This document shows positions 17,430 to 26,164 of a DNA stretch of 64,000 nt, in pieces. Numbering within the stretch: position 1 is the stretch's first letter; every line of letters begins with the position of its first letter. The position numbers and the translations under genes are program-made. Source of the DNA: Phycicoccus sp. Soil802 (lineage in GTDB: Bacteria > Actinomycetota > Actinomycetes > Actinomycetales > Dermatophilaceae); the NCBI RefSeq assembly GCF_001429605.1, contig NZ_LMSS01000002.1, forward strand, positions 290,618 to 354,617, in the 5' to 3' direction. The notes under the pieces were generated by a model. It was given only the letters and a program-made list of their open reading frames with translations, was not told the DNA's origin and searched no databases.

Positions 17430-18200
17430 ATGACAACCGTGCCCGACTTCACCTACCGCGTCGTCATCCGGCTGTGCCGCGCCCTGTTCCGGGCGCTGGG
17501 GCTGCGCATCCGGGTGTCCGGCATCGAGCACCTGCCCGCAGCCGGTGCTGTGGTCGTCGCGGCCAACCACAGCAGCTTCCTCGACTTCATGTTCGTCGGG
17601 CTGGCGGCGGTGCAGCGCGGGCGGCTGGTGCGGTTCATGGCCAAGGAGTCGGTGTTCCGGTCGCGCCTGTCGGGACCGCTGATGCGCGGCATGGCCCACA
17701 TCCCCGTCGACCGGGTGCACGGTGAGCTGGCCGCCAGGCAGGGACTGCGCGCGTTGCGGTCCGGCCAGGTGGTGGGGGTCTACCCCGAGGCGACCATCGG
17801 ACGGGCCTTCGTCGTGAAGGACGCCGTGGACCTGCGCCGAGGCGCGGCCTACCTGGCGTTGGCGACCGGCGCGCCGCTGGTCCCGGTCGCGCACTGGGGC
17901 ATCCACCGGATCCTCACCGTCGACGGCCGCTACTCGCTGCGGCGTGGCAAGGCCGTCGAGGTGGTCGTCGGGGCGCCCCTCGTCCCGCTGTCCGGCGAGG
18001 ATGCCGAAGCCCTCACCGCCCGACTGCACGACCGACTGAGCGCGATGGTCGACGAACTGGTCGCGCGCTACCCGCAGCCACCGGCCGACCCGGCCCACGC
18101 GTGGTGGTGGCCGGCCGCCCTGGGCGGCGCGGCGCCGACCCGCGCCGACGCCCGCGTGCTCGACGACGCAGCCGTCAGCCGCGCCGACACCCCGCGCTGA
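17430..18200 (+). CDS. 1-acyl-glycerol-phosphate acyltransferase family protein (PlsC-like)
   Basis: 256 residues from ATG 17430 (GTG 17412 is possible). It has the acyltransferase NHxxxxD motif as NHSSFLD (about 52-58) and the second block as VYPEATIG in place of the commoner PEGTR. It is a peripheral membrane enzyme probably acylating lysophosphatidate or a related lipid. The C-terminal ~40 residues are Ala/Pro rich and disordered. Confidence 0.85.
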   Translation: MTTVPDFTYRVVIRLCRALFRALGLRIRVSGIEHLPAAGAVVVAANHSSFLDFMFVGLAAVQRGRLVRFMAKESVFRSRLSGPLMRGMAHIPVDRVHGELAARQGLRALRSGQVVGVYPEATIGRAFVVKDAVDLRRGAAYLALATGAPLVPVAHWGIHRILTVDGRYSLRRGKAVEVVVGAPLVPLSGEDAEALTARLHDRLSAMVDELVARYPQPPADPAHAWWWPAALGGAAPTRADARVLDDAAVSRADTPR

Positions 18201-18239
18201 CCCCCACAGCCAGCCCCGCGGCATACCCCCTGTCGCGAC

Positions 18240-18325
18240 GAACCTTTGCTAGCAAGGGTTCCTTGAACGCGGACAGGTTGCAGGGTGTCCGGGAACGAGC
18301 AACGTTTGCTAGCAAAGGTTGCTCG
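18240..18325. terminator. pair of loop-less palindromes between convergent genes
   Basis: Two palindromes, 18240-18261 (22 bp) and 18296-18325 (30 bp), share the core AAC-S-TTTGCTAGCAA-R-GGTT and are each self-complementary except for one mismatched pair. They sit between the convergent PlsC and Fe-S reductase genes, so bidirectional termination is likely. The identical core suggests a repeat family. Confidence 0.6.
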
Positions 18326-18333
18326 AAGGGGAG

Positions 18334-20682
18334 CTAGGCGACGGGCTGCGGCTCGCGCGGCTCGGGGTCGGGAGTGGGCTCGGTCGGCTCGGGCTCGGTG
18401 GGCTGGCCGTCGTCGCGGCGCTTGACCGCGGCGAGCAGCATCTGGGCGACGTCGACGACCTCGACGTCCGCGCCCTTGCCCTCGGACTGGGCGGCGGTCA
18501 GGCCGTCGGACATCATCACCCGGCAGAAGGGGCAGCCGATCGCGATCCGCTCGGCGCCGGTGCCGATGGCTTCCTCGGTGCGGTTGGTGTTGATCCGGGT
18601 GCCCAGCTTCTCCTCCATCCACATCCGCGCCCCGCCGGCACCGCAGCAGAACGACTTCTCCTTGGTGCGCTCCATCTCGCGCAGCTCGACCCCGGGCAGG
18701 GCGCCGATCAGCTCGCGCGGCGGGGCGTAGACACCGTTGTGCCGGCCGAGGTAGCAGGGGTCGTGGTAGGTCACCGTCTCGGCGGTGGAGGCGACGTCCT
18801 TGTTCGAGGACTTGCCGGGCACGTCGGCGGGACGGGCGACCGGGACGAGCTTCTTCTCGCGGACCAGCCGGTTGAGCAGCTGGGTGTGGTGGACCACCTC
18901 GTACTTGCCGCCGAGCTGCGGGTACTCGTTCTTGATGGTGTTGAAGCAGTGCGCGCAGGTGACGACGATCTTGGTGGCGCCGACCTCGTTGAGGGTCTCG
19001 ACGTTCTGGGCGGCGAGCATCTGGAAGAGGAACTCGTTACCGGCCCGTCGCGCGGAGTCACCGGTGCAGGACTCACCGTCGCCGAGGATCGCGAACGACA
19101 CCCCGGCCTGGTCGAGCAGCTCCGCGACGGCGCGGGTGGTCTTCTTGGCGCGGTCCTCGTAGGCGCCGGCGCAGCCGACCCAGAACAGGTAGTCGACGTC
19201 GTCGGCGGACTCGACGTCCTGGCCGAGGATCTTCACCGGGAACGGCAGGTCCTTGGCCCAGTCGAGGCGGGCGCGGGCGGCCATGCCCCACGGGTTGCCC
19301 TTGTTCTCGAGGTTCTTGAACAGGCCGTTCAGCTCGTTCGGGAACGCCGACTCGATGAGGTTCTGGTAGCGGCGCATGTCGACGATCGCGTCGACGTGCT
19401 CGATGTCGACCGGGCACTGCTCGACGCAGGCGCCACAGGTGGTGCAGGACCACAGCACGTCCTGGTCGATCACGGCGTCGGGTCCGTGCGGGTTGTAGGC
19501 CGCCAGCGGGTTGGTGATGTCGTAGCCGGTGTCGCCGATCAGCGGCACCTCGGCCAGCGCAGCAGCGCCCTCGCCGAGACCCGAGCGGTCACCCTCGGTG
19601 GCGAGCAGCCACGGCGCCTTGGCGTGCGCGTGGTCGCGCAGCGCCATCACGAGCAGCTTGGGCGACAGCGGCTTGTCGGTGTTCCACGCGGGGCACTGGG
19701 ACTGGCAGCGGCCGCACTCGGTGCAGGTGGTGAAGTCGAGCAGGCCCTTCCAGGTGAAGTCCTCGACCTTGCCGACCCCGAGCGCGGCGTCCTCGTCGAG
19801 GTCCTCGATGTTCTCGAAGTCGACCGGCTCGCCCTTGACCATGAGCGGCTGGAGCTCGCCGAGCGAGGTGCGGCCGTCGGCGTGCCGCTTGAGGAAGATG
19901 TTGAAGAAGGCCAGGAAGCGGTGCCACGCGACCCCCATCGTCGGCTGCAGCGAGATGGTGATCATCCACGCGAACGAGATGAGGATCTTCACCGCGGCGA
20001 CGACCACGATGACGTCCTCGAGGCGCGACACCGACCAGCCCTTGACCATCGCGCCGAGCCAGCCGGTCAGCGGGTAGTGCAGCGCGTCGGCGTGACCGAC
20101 GCCGGAGAAGCCCTGGGTGCCGCCGTTGAAGTCGAGCGCGTACTCCAGCGCCCGCAGGGTGATGATGCAGATCGTGACGCCGAGGATGGTCAGCTCCACG
20201 TAGTAGGCCTGCCAGAAGGTCGACCCGAAGAACCGCGACCGCCGACCACCCTCGCCGGCGGCCGAGCGCGGATGGTTCTTCTGCCGGATCACCATCAGCG
20301 CGACGATGCCCACCAGGCCGGTCCACGCGAAGAACTCGGTGACCCACTCGTAGAGGAAGAAGTGCCCGATCACCGGCAGCGTGAAGTCCGCCTTGACCAG
20401 CTGTCCGAACGCATTCAGCAGGGTGAAGAACAGCACCCCGAAGCTGATCATCGTGAACCAGTGCGCCACCGCGACGACCGGCAGCCGCGACATCCGCGTG
20501 TGGCCGAGGAACTCGCGCAGCAGCGTCACGGTGCGGGTGCCCTTGTCGCCGGTGCGGGTGGCATCGGGCTGGCCGAGGCGGAAGACGGCGAGGAACTCAC
20601 CGATCACCCGCGCGAACAAGGCGATACCCGTGAGGGCGACGGCGAGGCACACGACGAGCGCGACGATCTGGAGCGCAGACAT
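18334..20682 (-). CDS. membrane-bound iron-sulfur reductase, Rv0338c/HdrD-like
   Basis: 782 residues from ATG 20682. The N-terminus has about five membrane helices (1-30, 70-92, 105-135, 160-182, 222-245). Two 4Fe-4S ferredoxin motifs follow, Cys 320/323/326/330 and 413/416/419/423, then two CCG-type heterodisulfide-reductase domains (FWVGCAGAYE; FCCGAGGARMW). The plan matches the actinobacterial Fe-S reductase family of M. tuberculosis Rv0338c. Electron donor and acceptor are not known. The tail is Pro/Glu/Thr-rich. A longer open frame continues upstream but runs antisense to cysK and is not coding. Confidence 0.88.
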   Translation of the reverse strand: MSALQIVALVVCLAVALTGIALFARVIGEFLAVFRLGQPDATRTGDKGTRTVTLLREFLGHTRMSRLPVVAVAHWFTMISFGVLFFTLLNAFGQLVKADFTLPVIGHFFLYEWVTEFFAWTGLVGIVALMVIRQKNHPRSAAGEGGRRSRFFGSTFWQAYYVELTILGVTICIITLRALEYALDFNGGTQGFSGVGHADALHYPLTGWLGAMVKGWSVSRLEDVIVVVAAVKILISFAWMITISLQPTMGVAWHRFLAFFNIFLKRHADGRTSLGELQPLMVKGEPVDFENIEDLDEDAALGVGKVEDFTWKGLLDFTTCTECGRCQSQCPAWNTDKPLSPKLLVMALRDHAHAKAPWLLATEGDRSGLGEGAAALAEVPLIGDTGYDITNPLAAYNPHGPDAVIDQDVLWSCTTCGACVEQCPVDIEHVDAIVDMRRYQNLIESAFPNELNGLFKNLENKGNPWGMAARARLDWAKDLPFPVKILGQDVESADDVDYLFWVGCAGAYEDRAKKTTRAVAELLDQAGVSFAILGDGESCTGDSARRAGNEFLFQMLAAQNVETLNEVGATKIVVTCAHCFNTIKNEYPQLGGKYEVVHHTQLLNRLVREKKLVPVARPADVPGKSSNKDVASTAETVTYHDPCYLGRHNGVYAPPRELIGALPGVELREMERTKEKSFCCGAGGARMWMEEKLGTRINTNRTEEAIGTGAERIAIGCPFCRVMMSDGLTAAQSEGKGADVEVVDVAQMLLAAVKRRDDGQPTEPEPTEPTPDPEPREPQPVA

Positions 20683-20693
20683 GATCGTCACTC

Positions 20694-20718
20694 TACTGGC
20701 CAGTAAGCGCCTGCTTAC
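20694..20718. promoter_or_regulatory. overlapping palindromes upstream of the Fe-S reductase gene, putative operator
   Basis: TACTGGCCAGTA (20694-20705) is a perfect 12-bp palindrome and is immediately followed by GTAAGC-4-GCTTAC (20703-20718). They lie 12-36 bp upstream of the ATG at 20682, where a TetR-type repressor would occlude the promoter. Confidence 0.5.
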
Positions 20719-20874
20719 CGTCTGTGTGAGGAGCATCAAAGGTGAGTCGCGGCCCCCCTGCCAGGCCGGGGTATGCCGCGTGGCTGCCTCCCAGGACCCC
20801 GCGGCGTCCACCGGGTGCCCGCCTGCCGGGCGTTCGTTGCCAAGGTGCATAACGATCTGTTGGAATATGCATAA

Positions 20875-20897
20875 CGTCGGGTTCGCTGAACCCGACG
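20875..20897 (+). promoter_or_regulatory. leader hairpin upstream of cysK
   Basis: A perfect 10-bp stem (CGTCGGGTTC / GAACCCGACG) with a 3-base loop, 58 bp before the cysK ATG. Two TGCATAACG direct repeats (at about 20846 and 20868) lie just upstream. No T run follows, so an operator or mRNA structure is more likely than a terminator. Confidence 0.4.
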
Positions 20898-20955
20898 ACA
20901 GCCCACGACCTCGCGCCACGGCTCGCCCGCGGCATACCGACGCAAGGAAGCTCGC

Positions 20956-21882
20956 ATGCCCATCTATGACGATGTCACCAAGCTCATCGGCAACACCCCG
21001 CTGGTGCGGATCAACCGGCTGATCGACAGCGACGCGATCGTCGCCGGGAAGCTCGAGTTCTACAACCCGGCCTCCTCGGTCAAGGACCGCATCGGCGTCT
21101 CGATCATCGACGCCGCCGAGGCGGCCGGGGCGCTCAAGCCCGGTGGCACCATCGTCGAGGCGACGTCCGGCAACACCGGGATCGCGCTGGCCATGGTCGG
21201 CGCCGCCCGCGGCTACAACGTCGTCCTCACCATGCCGGAGACCATGTCGAAGGAGCGGCGTGCGCTGCTCCGCGCCTACGGCGCCGAGCTGATCCTGACC
21301 GAGGGCGCCCTGGGCATGAAGGGTGCGGTGGCCAAGTCGGAGGAGGTCGCGGCCGAGCGCGGCGGCATCCTCGCCAAGCAGTTCGCCAACGAGGCGAACC
21401 CCGAGATCCACCGCAAGACCACCGCGGAGGAGATCTGGAAGGACACCGACGGCCAGGTCGACATCGTCATCGCGGGGATCGGCACCGGCGGCACCATCAC
21501 CGGCGTCGGTCAGGTCCTGAAGTCGCGCAAGCCCGGGGTGCAGATCATCGCGGTGGAGCCCGAGGAGTCGCCGATCCTCAACGGCGGACAGCCCGGCCCG
21601 CACAAGATCCAGGGCATCGGCGCGAACTTCGTCCCCGAGATCCTCGACCGCGACATCTACGACGAGGTCATCGACATCAACGCCGAGACGGCAGTCGAGT
21701 GGGCCAAGCGGGCCGCCAAGGAGGAGGGCCTGCTGGTGGGCATCTCGTCGGGCGCCGCGCTCGCGGCGGCCAACCAGGTCGCGACCCGCCCCGAGAACGC
21801 CGGCAAGACCATCGTCGTCATCATCCCGTCGTTCGGTGAGCGCTACCTGTCGACGATCCTCTTCTCCGACCTGCTCGACTGA
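20956..21882 (+). CDS. cysK: O-acetylserine sulfhydrylase (cysteine synthase A)
   Basis: 308 residues. The PLP lysine lies in SSVKDRIG (about residue 42); the substrate loop TSGNTG and the phosphate-binding GTGGT are intact. It makes cysteine from O-acetylserine and sulfide. cysE, which supplies O-acetylserine, follows 64 bp downstream on the same strand, so the two make a short pathway operon. Confidence 0.96.
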   Translation: MPIYDDVTKLIGNTPLVRINRLIDSDAIVAGKLEFYNPASSVKDRIGVSIIDAAEAAGALKPGGTIVEATSGNTGIALAMVGAARGYNVVLTMPETMSKERRALLRAYGAELILTEGALGMKGAVAKSEEVAAERGGILAKQFANEANPEIHRKTTAEEIWKDTDGQVDIVIAGIGTGGTITGVGQVLKSRKPGVQIIAVEPEESPILNGGQPGPHKIQGIGANFVPEILDRDIYDEVIDINAETAVEWAKRAAKEEGLLVGISSGAALAAANQVATRPENAGKTIVVIIPSFGERYLSTILFSDLLD

Positions 21883-21946
21883 CCTCGACTGACCATGGCC
21901 GAGCGCACCTGACCCCGCCACAACCCTTCTGCCGCAACGGAACCCG

Positions 21947-22546
21947 ATGACCCTCGCTCTCTACGCCAGGCGCGCACGCAATCGCATCGTCGACGACCTC
22001 GACGCCGCGATCGCGCGCGACCCGGCCGCGACCTCGCGGGTCGACGTGGCGCTGAACGCCCCTGGGCTGCACGCCATCTGGGCGTACCGGTTCGCCCACC
22101 GGCTGTGGCCGCGCGGCGGGTGGACCAAGCCGGTGGCGAGGGTCGTCATGACCTTCGTGCGCTCGGTGACCGGCGTCGAGATCCACCCCGGCGCGGTGAT
22201 CGGTCACCGGTTCTTCATCGACCACGGCATGGGCGTCGTGATCGGCGAGACCGCCGAGGTCGGTGACGACGTGATGCTCTACCACGGCGTCACCCTCGGC
22301 GGCCGGTCGATGCAGAGGGTCAAGCGACACCCCACGGTGGGCTCCCGCGTCACCATCGGCGCGGGCGCCCGCATCCTCGGGCCGGTCCACATCGGCGACG
22401 ACGTGCAGATCGGCGCGAACTCGGTCGTGGTCAAGGACATCCCGGCCGGGGCGGTCGCCACCGGGATCCCCGCGACAGTCCGGTTCCCGCACGGGACCGA
22501 GGACCCCTACGAGGCGATGTTCAAGGACCCGGCCCTCTGGATCTGA
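21947..22546 (+). CDS. cysE: serine O-acetyltransferase
   Basis: 199 residues with the left-handed beta-helix hexapeptide repeats ([18 protein letters not shown] and following) and the catalytic His in [15 protein letters not shown]. Length is that of the short actinobacterial CysE. It acetylates serine for CysK. The last ~40 bp overlap the 3' end of the convergent TPR-CHAT gene. Confidence 0.95.
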   Translation: MTLALYARRARNRIVDDLDAAIARDPAATSRVDVALNAPGLHAIWAYRFAHRLWPRGGWTKPVARVVMTFVRSVTGVEIHPGAVIGHRFFIDHGMGVVIGETAEVGDDVMLYHGVTLGGRSMQRVKRHPTVGSRVTIGAGARILGPVHIGDDVQIGANSVVVKDIPAGAVATGIPATVRFPHGTEDPYEAMFKDPALWI

Positions 22547-25077
22547 GAGGGGTCGGGTCGCCAGTCGGTGCCGAAGAGGCAGAAGGCCCCCGCGGCCGGG
22601 TGCTCTGCGAGGGTTGCGGCCAGGGCCTCGGAGGCGGTCCGACCTGACGCGAGCTGCTGGTGGTAGGCCACCATCGCCTGCTCCGCCACGACATCTGACA
22701 CCGGCGCGACCGGGGCGACGACGCTGCGCACCCCGAGCGCCAGCAGGGCGGCGGTGAGACCGAGCGGTTCGTCGCCCGGTCGGGGGTCGAGCCGGCCGAC
22801 GTCGCAGGCCGAGAGCACGACGTGCGGCGCGGTGGCCGGTCGCGGGAGCTCGTGGGCGAAGACCGGACCGTCGGCCATGTGCAGCGAGGAGAACCACGGG
22901 CTCTGCGGCTCGTGGGCGCCATGCGCGGCGATGTGCACCACGCCACCACTGACCAGGGCGTCCCGCACCGACTGGGCCGTCGCGGCCGAGTGTCCCTCGG
23001 TGTCCGCGCCGACCGACCGCCAGGTCTGGGCGACGGCGGCGGCCTCGGCCCCCGCTCGGAGCAGCCGGGGGCCGGTCAGGGTCGTGACGGCGAGCGCACC
23101 GTCGATCCTCGGGCCGGGGGAGAGCAGGGGGGTGGCCCATCGGGTCACCGACGGGGCCACCGTGACGGGGCGACCCGCGAGGCTGGGCAGCATGCCCCAC
23201 GGCACCGCCATCAGGGTGCGGCCCGGGACGACCACGACCGGCCCGTCGCCGAGGCGGAGGTCGGAGAGCAGCCGCTGGTCGAGCGCTGCGACGGAGCCGG
23301 CGACCGCGCGTCCCACGGCGGCCTCCATCGTCGGGTTGGTGCTGGCGAAGGCGTGCGCCCGCAGGTCGCGGGTGAGCCGGTCGGCCAGGGCGGCGACCTC
23401 CGCGGCCGGGCCAATGTGGTGCAGCCGGCTGCCCTGCTCGCCGACGACCAGGACGTACTCCTCGCCTTCCTGAGCCACCCACACGAGGGCCTGTTCGCCG
23501 CGGGCCCGGAGCAGGTCGCGGGTGGTGCCGTGCCCGAGCGGAGCGCCCGCCGCCGCGACGTCGTCCTGCTCCACGCGCGTCCAGTCGAGTCGGCTGACCT
23601 CCCACTCGAGGCGTGCCGCGCGGGCGCGCTGCCGGGCACCCTCCTGGCCGGTGGTCACGCCCTCGCGGCGGGCCTGGCGCAGCTCGGCCAGCAGCTCCGC
23701 CGACCGCTGGTCCTGCGGTGCGGAGAGCAGCGGGAGGCGGTGGGACACCGCCCGCCAGCGCTCGACCGCGTCGAAGACCCGGGGCGCCGACCCGCTCGCC
23801 AGCGCGTCGTTGACGTCGAAGTCGGCGAGCCGCCGACCGTGCAGGGCCAGGGCGGACCGGATCTCGACGCTCTGGCTCGGCGCCTGCCGCTCCGTCAACC
23901 GGTTCATCGCGGCACGTACCGCGCGCCGCGACTTGACGGTGTTGCCCTGTGCCGCAGCGACTTTCGCGACAAGGAGCCGGTCGTGCATGTCGGCGGCGAA
24001 GCCCTGGCGCACCCGGCCGCTGAGTCTCTGCACGGCATACCCGGCGTCGTCGACCTGCCCCCTCAACAACAGGGCTTCGACGTGGACCCGCGCCGCGAGG
24101 CGTTCGTCGGGCGTGACCGGCCGGGCGACGTCGAGCCACGGCGCGAGCGTGCGGCCGAGGCCACGCGGCACGACTCCCTCGGCGAGGGAGACCGAGGCGC
24201 GCAGCAGGGCGGCACTGCGCTGGCGCTCGGTGGCTCCGCGGGCGCGGAAGGCCGCCACCGCGGCGTCGAGGTGCTCACGCGCGGTCGAGAGGTCGTCGCG
24301 CAGCATCGCCGTCGTGGCGAGGTCGAGCCGGAGGTCGGCCTCCTCGAGGCGGTGGCCGTCACGCCGCGTCTCGTCGAGGGCGCGGCTGAGGGTCTCGCGG
24401 GCCTGGTCGAGCAGCCCGACCTCCAGCAGCACCAGGGCCAGGTCGTGCTGCGCCCGGACCCGACCGACCGGCACCGACATCTCGTCGGCCTCGCGCATCA
24501 GCTCGATCGCCTGGGGGAGCCGGCCCGCGTAGTACTCCAGGCACCCGAGGTTGTGGCGGACCTTGAACTCCTGCTCGGCCAGCCCGTGCTCGACGCAGAC
24601 TCGCAGGGCGGTCTCCAGGTCGGCTCGCGCCGGGCCGAGCTCGAGCAGCGACAGGTGGGCCAGCCCGCCGTTGATGCGGGACGCCACCTCCTCGCCAGGA
24701 GTCAGGAGGGAGTGTCCGTCACCCACCTTGTCGAGGGCGGCCAGGGCCGAGCGCCAGTCCTGGCAGGAGACGTGCACCACCGCCTCCTGGATCCAGCTCA
24801 GCGCCCGGAGCCGGGGCGAGTCGTGCTGGGCCCGCGACTCCTGCAGCATCTCGAGGGCCTGGTCGAGCCCGTGCAAGGCCAGGGTCGGCCAGGCCAGGGT
24901 GATGAGCAGCCGGGCGCGGGTCGGCACCCGGTCGGGCTCGTCGAGGTCGTCGGACAGCGTCAGGGCGCGACGGAGCGAGCGCTCGGCGTCGCGGAACCTG
25001 CCGATCTCGTTGAGGTTCCGCGCTCGGGCCAAGAGCTCGGCGACCTGGCGGTCAGCAACCTCGATGTCGTACCTCAG
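22507..25077 (-). CDS. TPR-CHAT protein (caspase-like protease)
   Basis: About 856 residues, last gene of a four-gene operon. Residues ~1-500 are helical TPR-like repeats ([40 protein letters not shown]). The C-terminus is a CHAT domain with the catalytic dyad intact: His in HIAAHG (about 719) and Cys in VVLSACDVG (about 758). CHAT proteases include TPR-CHAT/Csx29 of type III-E CRISPR. No ATG or GTG occurs near the obvious N-terminus: candidates are CTG 25077, overlapping the upstream stop as CTGA, TTG 25032, or a distant ATG 25257 inside the upstream gene. I give the coupled CTG; the start is uncertain. Confidence 0.85.
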   Translation of the reverse strand: MRYDIEVADRQVAELLARARNLNEIGRFRDAERSLRRALTLSDDLDEPDRVPTRARLLITLAWPTLALHGLDQALEMLQESRAQHDSPRLRALSWIQEAVVHVSCQDWRSALAALDKVGDGHSLLTPGEEVASRINGGLAHLSLLELGPARADLETALRVCVEHGLAEQEFKVRHNLGCLEYYAGRLPQAIELMREADEMSVPVGRVRAQHDLALVLLEVGLLDQARETLSRALDETRRDGHRLEEADLRLDLATTAMLRDDLSTAREHLDAAVAAFRARGATERQRSAALLRASVSLAEGVVPRGLGRTLAPWLDVARPVTPDERLAARVHVEALLLRGQVDDAGYAVQRLSGRVRQGFAADMHDRLLVAKVAAAQGNTVKSRRAVRAAMNRLTERQAPSQSVEIRSALALHGRRLADFDVNDALASGSAPRVFDAVERWRAVSHRLPLLSAPQDQRSAELLAELRQARREGVTTGQEGARQRARAARLEWEVSRLDWTRVEQDDVAAAGAPLGHGTTRDLLRARGEQALVWVAQEGEEYVLVVGEQGSRLHHIGPAAEVAALADRLTRDLRAHAFASTNPTMEAAVGRAVAGSVAALDQRLLSDLRLGDGPVVVVPGRTLMAVPWGMLPSLAGRPVTVAPSVTRWATPLLSPGPRIDGALAVTTLTGPRLLRAGAEAAAVAQTWRSVGADTEGHSAATAQSVRDALVSGGVVHIAAHGAHEPQSPWFSSLHMADGPVFAHELPRPATAPHVVLSACDVGRLDPRPGDEPLGLTAALLALGVRSVVAPVAPVSDVVAEQAMVAYHQQLASGRTASEALAATLAEHPAAGAFCLFGTDWRPDPSQIQRAGSLNIAS

Positions 25078-25574
25078 ATCTCGATGGCTGGCGTGATGAC
25101 GGGGCGGCTCTGCGGGTCGTCGAGCCGGCGCATGACGAGGTGGACGAGCCCGCGTTGCACCGAGGTGAACGTGAACCGACCCGCGTCGTCCGTCGTGGTC
25201 TCCTGGGTGCGCGAGCGCTCCCGCAGCTCGATGTGCGTCGGTCCGGTGGTCACCCACCCGCTCAGCCGGGCGTTGGTCCCCTCGACCAGCTCGATCGTGA
25301 TCATCGCGCTGAGCTGCTCGCTGGAGAAGGTGATCGTGCCGGCCCGGTCGTAGTCGGTCGAGCGGACCCCGGCCAGCTCGGGCGTGGTCGTGGTGATCTC
25401 AGCGATCTCGGCCTCCAGCGCGGCGACCGACATCGCGAACTTGGCGCGCTCGGCGAGGTCGCTCGGCACCGGGTCGCTCGCCTGCAGGATGGACCGGAGG
25501 GTCGCCAGGGCCCGCAGGTCCTGCTCGTCGATGGGCTCTGCCGCGAGGGCGTCCAGGTCGTGTTCGGCGGTCAT
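25074..25574 (-). CDS. small soluble protein between sigma factor and TPR-CHAT, candidate anti-sigma factor or protease substrate
   Basis: 166 residues, ATG overlapping the sigma stop (ATGA). Residues ~1-65 are acidic and helical (DLDALAAEPIDEQDLRALAT; AMSVAALEAEIAEI). Residues ~75-166 look like a beta-sandwich of carboxypeptidase-regulatory type, with a GRFTFTSVQRG strand pair. No membrane segment and no zinc HxxxCxxC motif, so it is not a classical ZAS anti-sigma. Its position directly after the ECF sigma gene and before the protease suggests it binds one or both. I do not recognise a named family. Confidence 0.65.
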   Translation of the reverse strand: MTAEHDLDALAAEPIDEQDLRALATLRSILQASDPVPSDLAERAKFAMSVAALEAEIAEITTTTPELAGVRSTDYDRAGTITFSSEQLSAMITIELVEGTNARLSGWVTTGPTHIELRERSRTQETTTDDAGRFTFTSVQRGLVHLVMRRLDDPQSRPVITPAIEI

Positions 25575-26164
25575 GACGTCGCCCACCCGGGGTCGCCGAG
25601 CAGGGCCAGCTTGAGCTTGGCGAGGCACCGACCCCGGGTCGGTCCGATGCTGCCGACCGGCATGCCCAGCGCATCGGCGACCTGGACGTAGTCGGGCCGT
25701 TCGGCGAGGGCGATGACCCGGAGCAGCTGCTGGCAGCGCTCGGGCAGGTCCTTGAAGTGGCGCCAGAGCAGACCCTGCTCCTGGCTGCGGACCACGGCGT
25801 CGGCGGGCTCGTCGCCCGTCGTCGGGACCTCGGGCATCGCATCGCCGATGTCCTCGCGCACGTCCTCGCGCCGGGACTTCTTCGACACCGCCCACGCCTC
25901 GCGGCGGGTGGTCGTGAGCAGCCACTTCAGGACGCCCCGGGGGTCGGTGATTCCCGATGCGTGCTGCACGAGTGACAGCCAGGTGTTCTGGACGACGTCC
26001 TCGGCCTGCGCGGCCGAGAGCCCCTGGGCGCGGGCGGTGTGCCACAGCAGCGAGGTCGTGCTGTCGACCAGCTCGGACATCCCCTCGGGACGGCCGTCGC
26101 GGTAGTCGCTGAACGCGTTGGCGGCCAGCTCGGCGAGGCTGCGGGTGCCTCCTTCTGCGTGCAT
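25571..26164 (-). CDS. ECF-type RNA polymerase sigma factor
   Basis: 197 residues. The sigma-2 region (LLWHTARAQGLSAAQAEDVVQNTWL, about 40-66, then LKWLLTTTRREAW) and the sigma-4 region (LPERCQQLLRVIAL...VADALGMPVGSIGPTRGRCLAKLK) are both present and no other domain is. ATG 26164 overlaps the subtilisin stop by one base; GTG 26167 is an equally placed alternative. It should transcribe genes set free when its inhibitor is lost. The three partner genes are co-translated with it. Confidence 0.88.
   Translation of the reverse strand: MHAEGGTRSLAELAANAFSDYRDGRPEGMSELVDSTTSLLWHTARAQGLSAAQAEDVVQNTWLSLVQHASGITDPRGVLKWLLTTTRREAWAVSKKSRREDVREDIGDAMPEVPTTGDEPADAVVRSQEQGLLWRHFKDLPERCQQLLRVIALAERPDYVQVADALGMPVGSIGPTRGRCLAKLKLALLGDPGWATS

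Noticed and set aside
18319-20706. A 795-residue plus-strand open frame
   Set aside because: It is antisense to the Fe-S reductase and its sequence is the low-complexity Leu/Arg/Asp/Val pattern typical of high-GC antisense frames; no motif.
20875-20897. SAM or other known riboswitch before cysK
   Set aside because: Only one short hairpin is visible; the multi-helix architecture of known classes is absent.
20683-21921. Extension of the Fe-S reductase frame to over 1190 residues
   Set aside because: The extra 413 residues are antisense to cysK and are not of a coding type; ATG 20682 gives a normal membrane start.
22822-25353. An 843-residue plus-strand open frame
   Set aside because: Antisense to the TPR-CHAT gene, whose CHAT dyad and TPR sequence are clearly coding; no RBS or motif.
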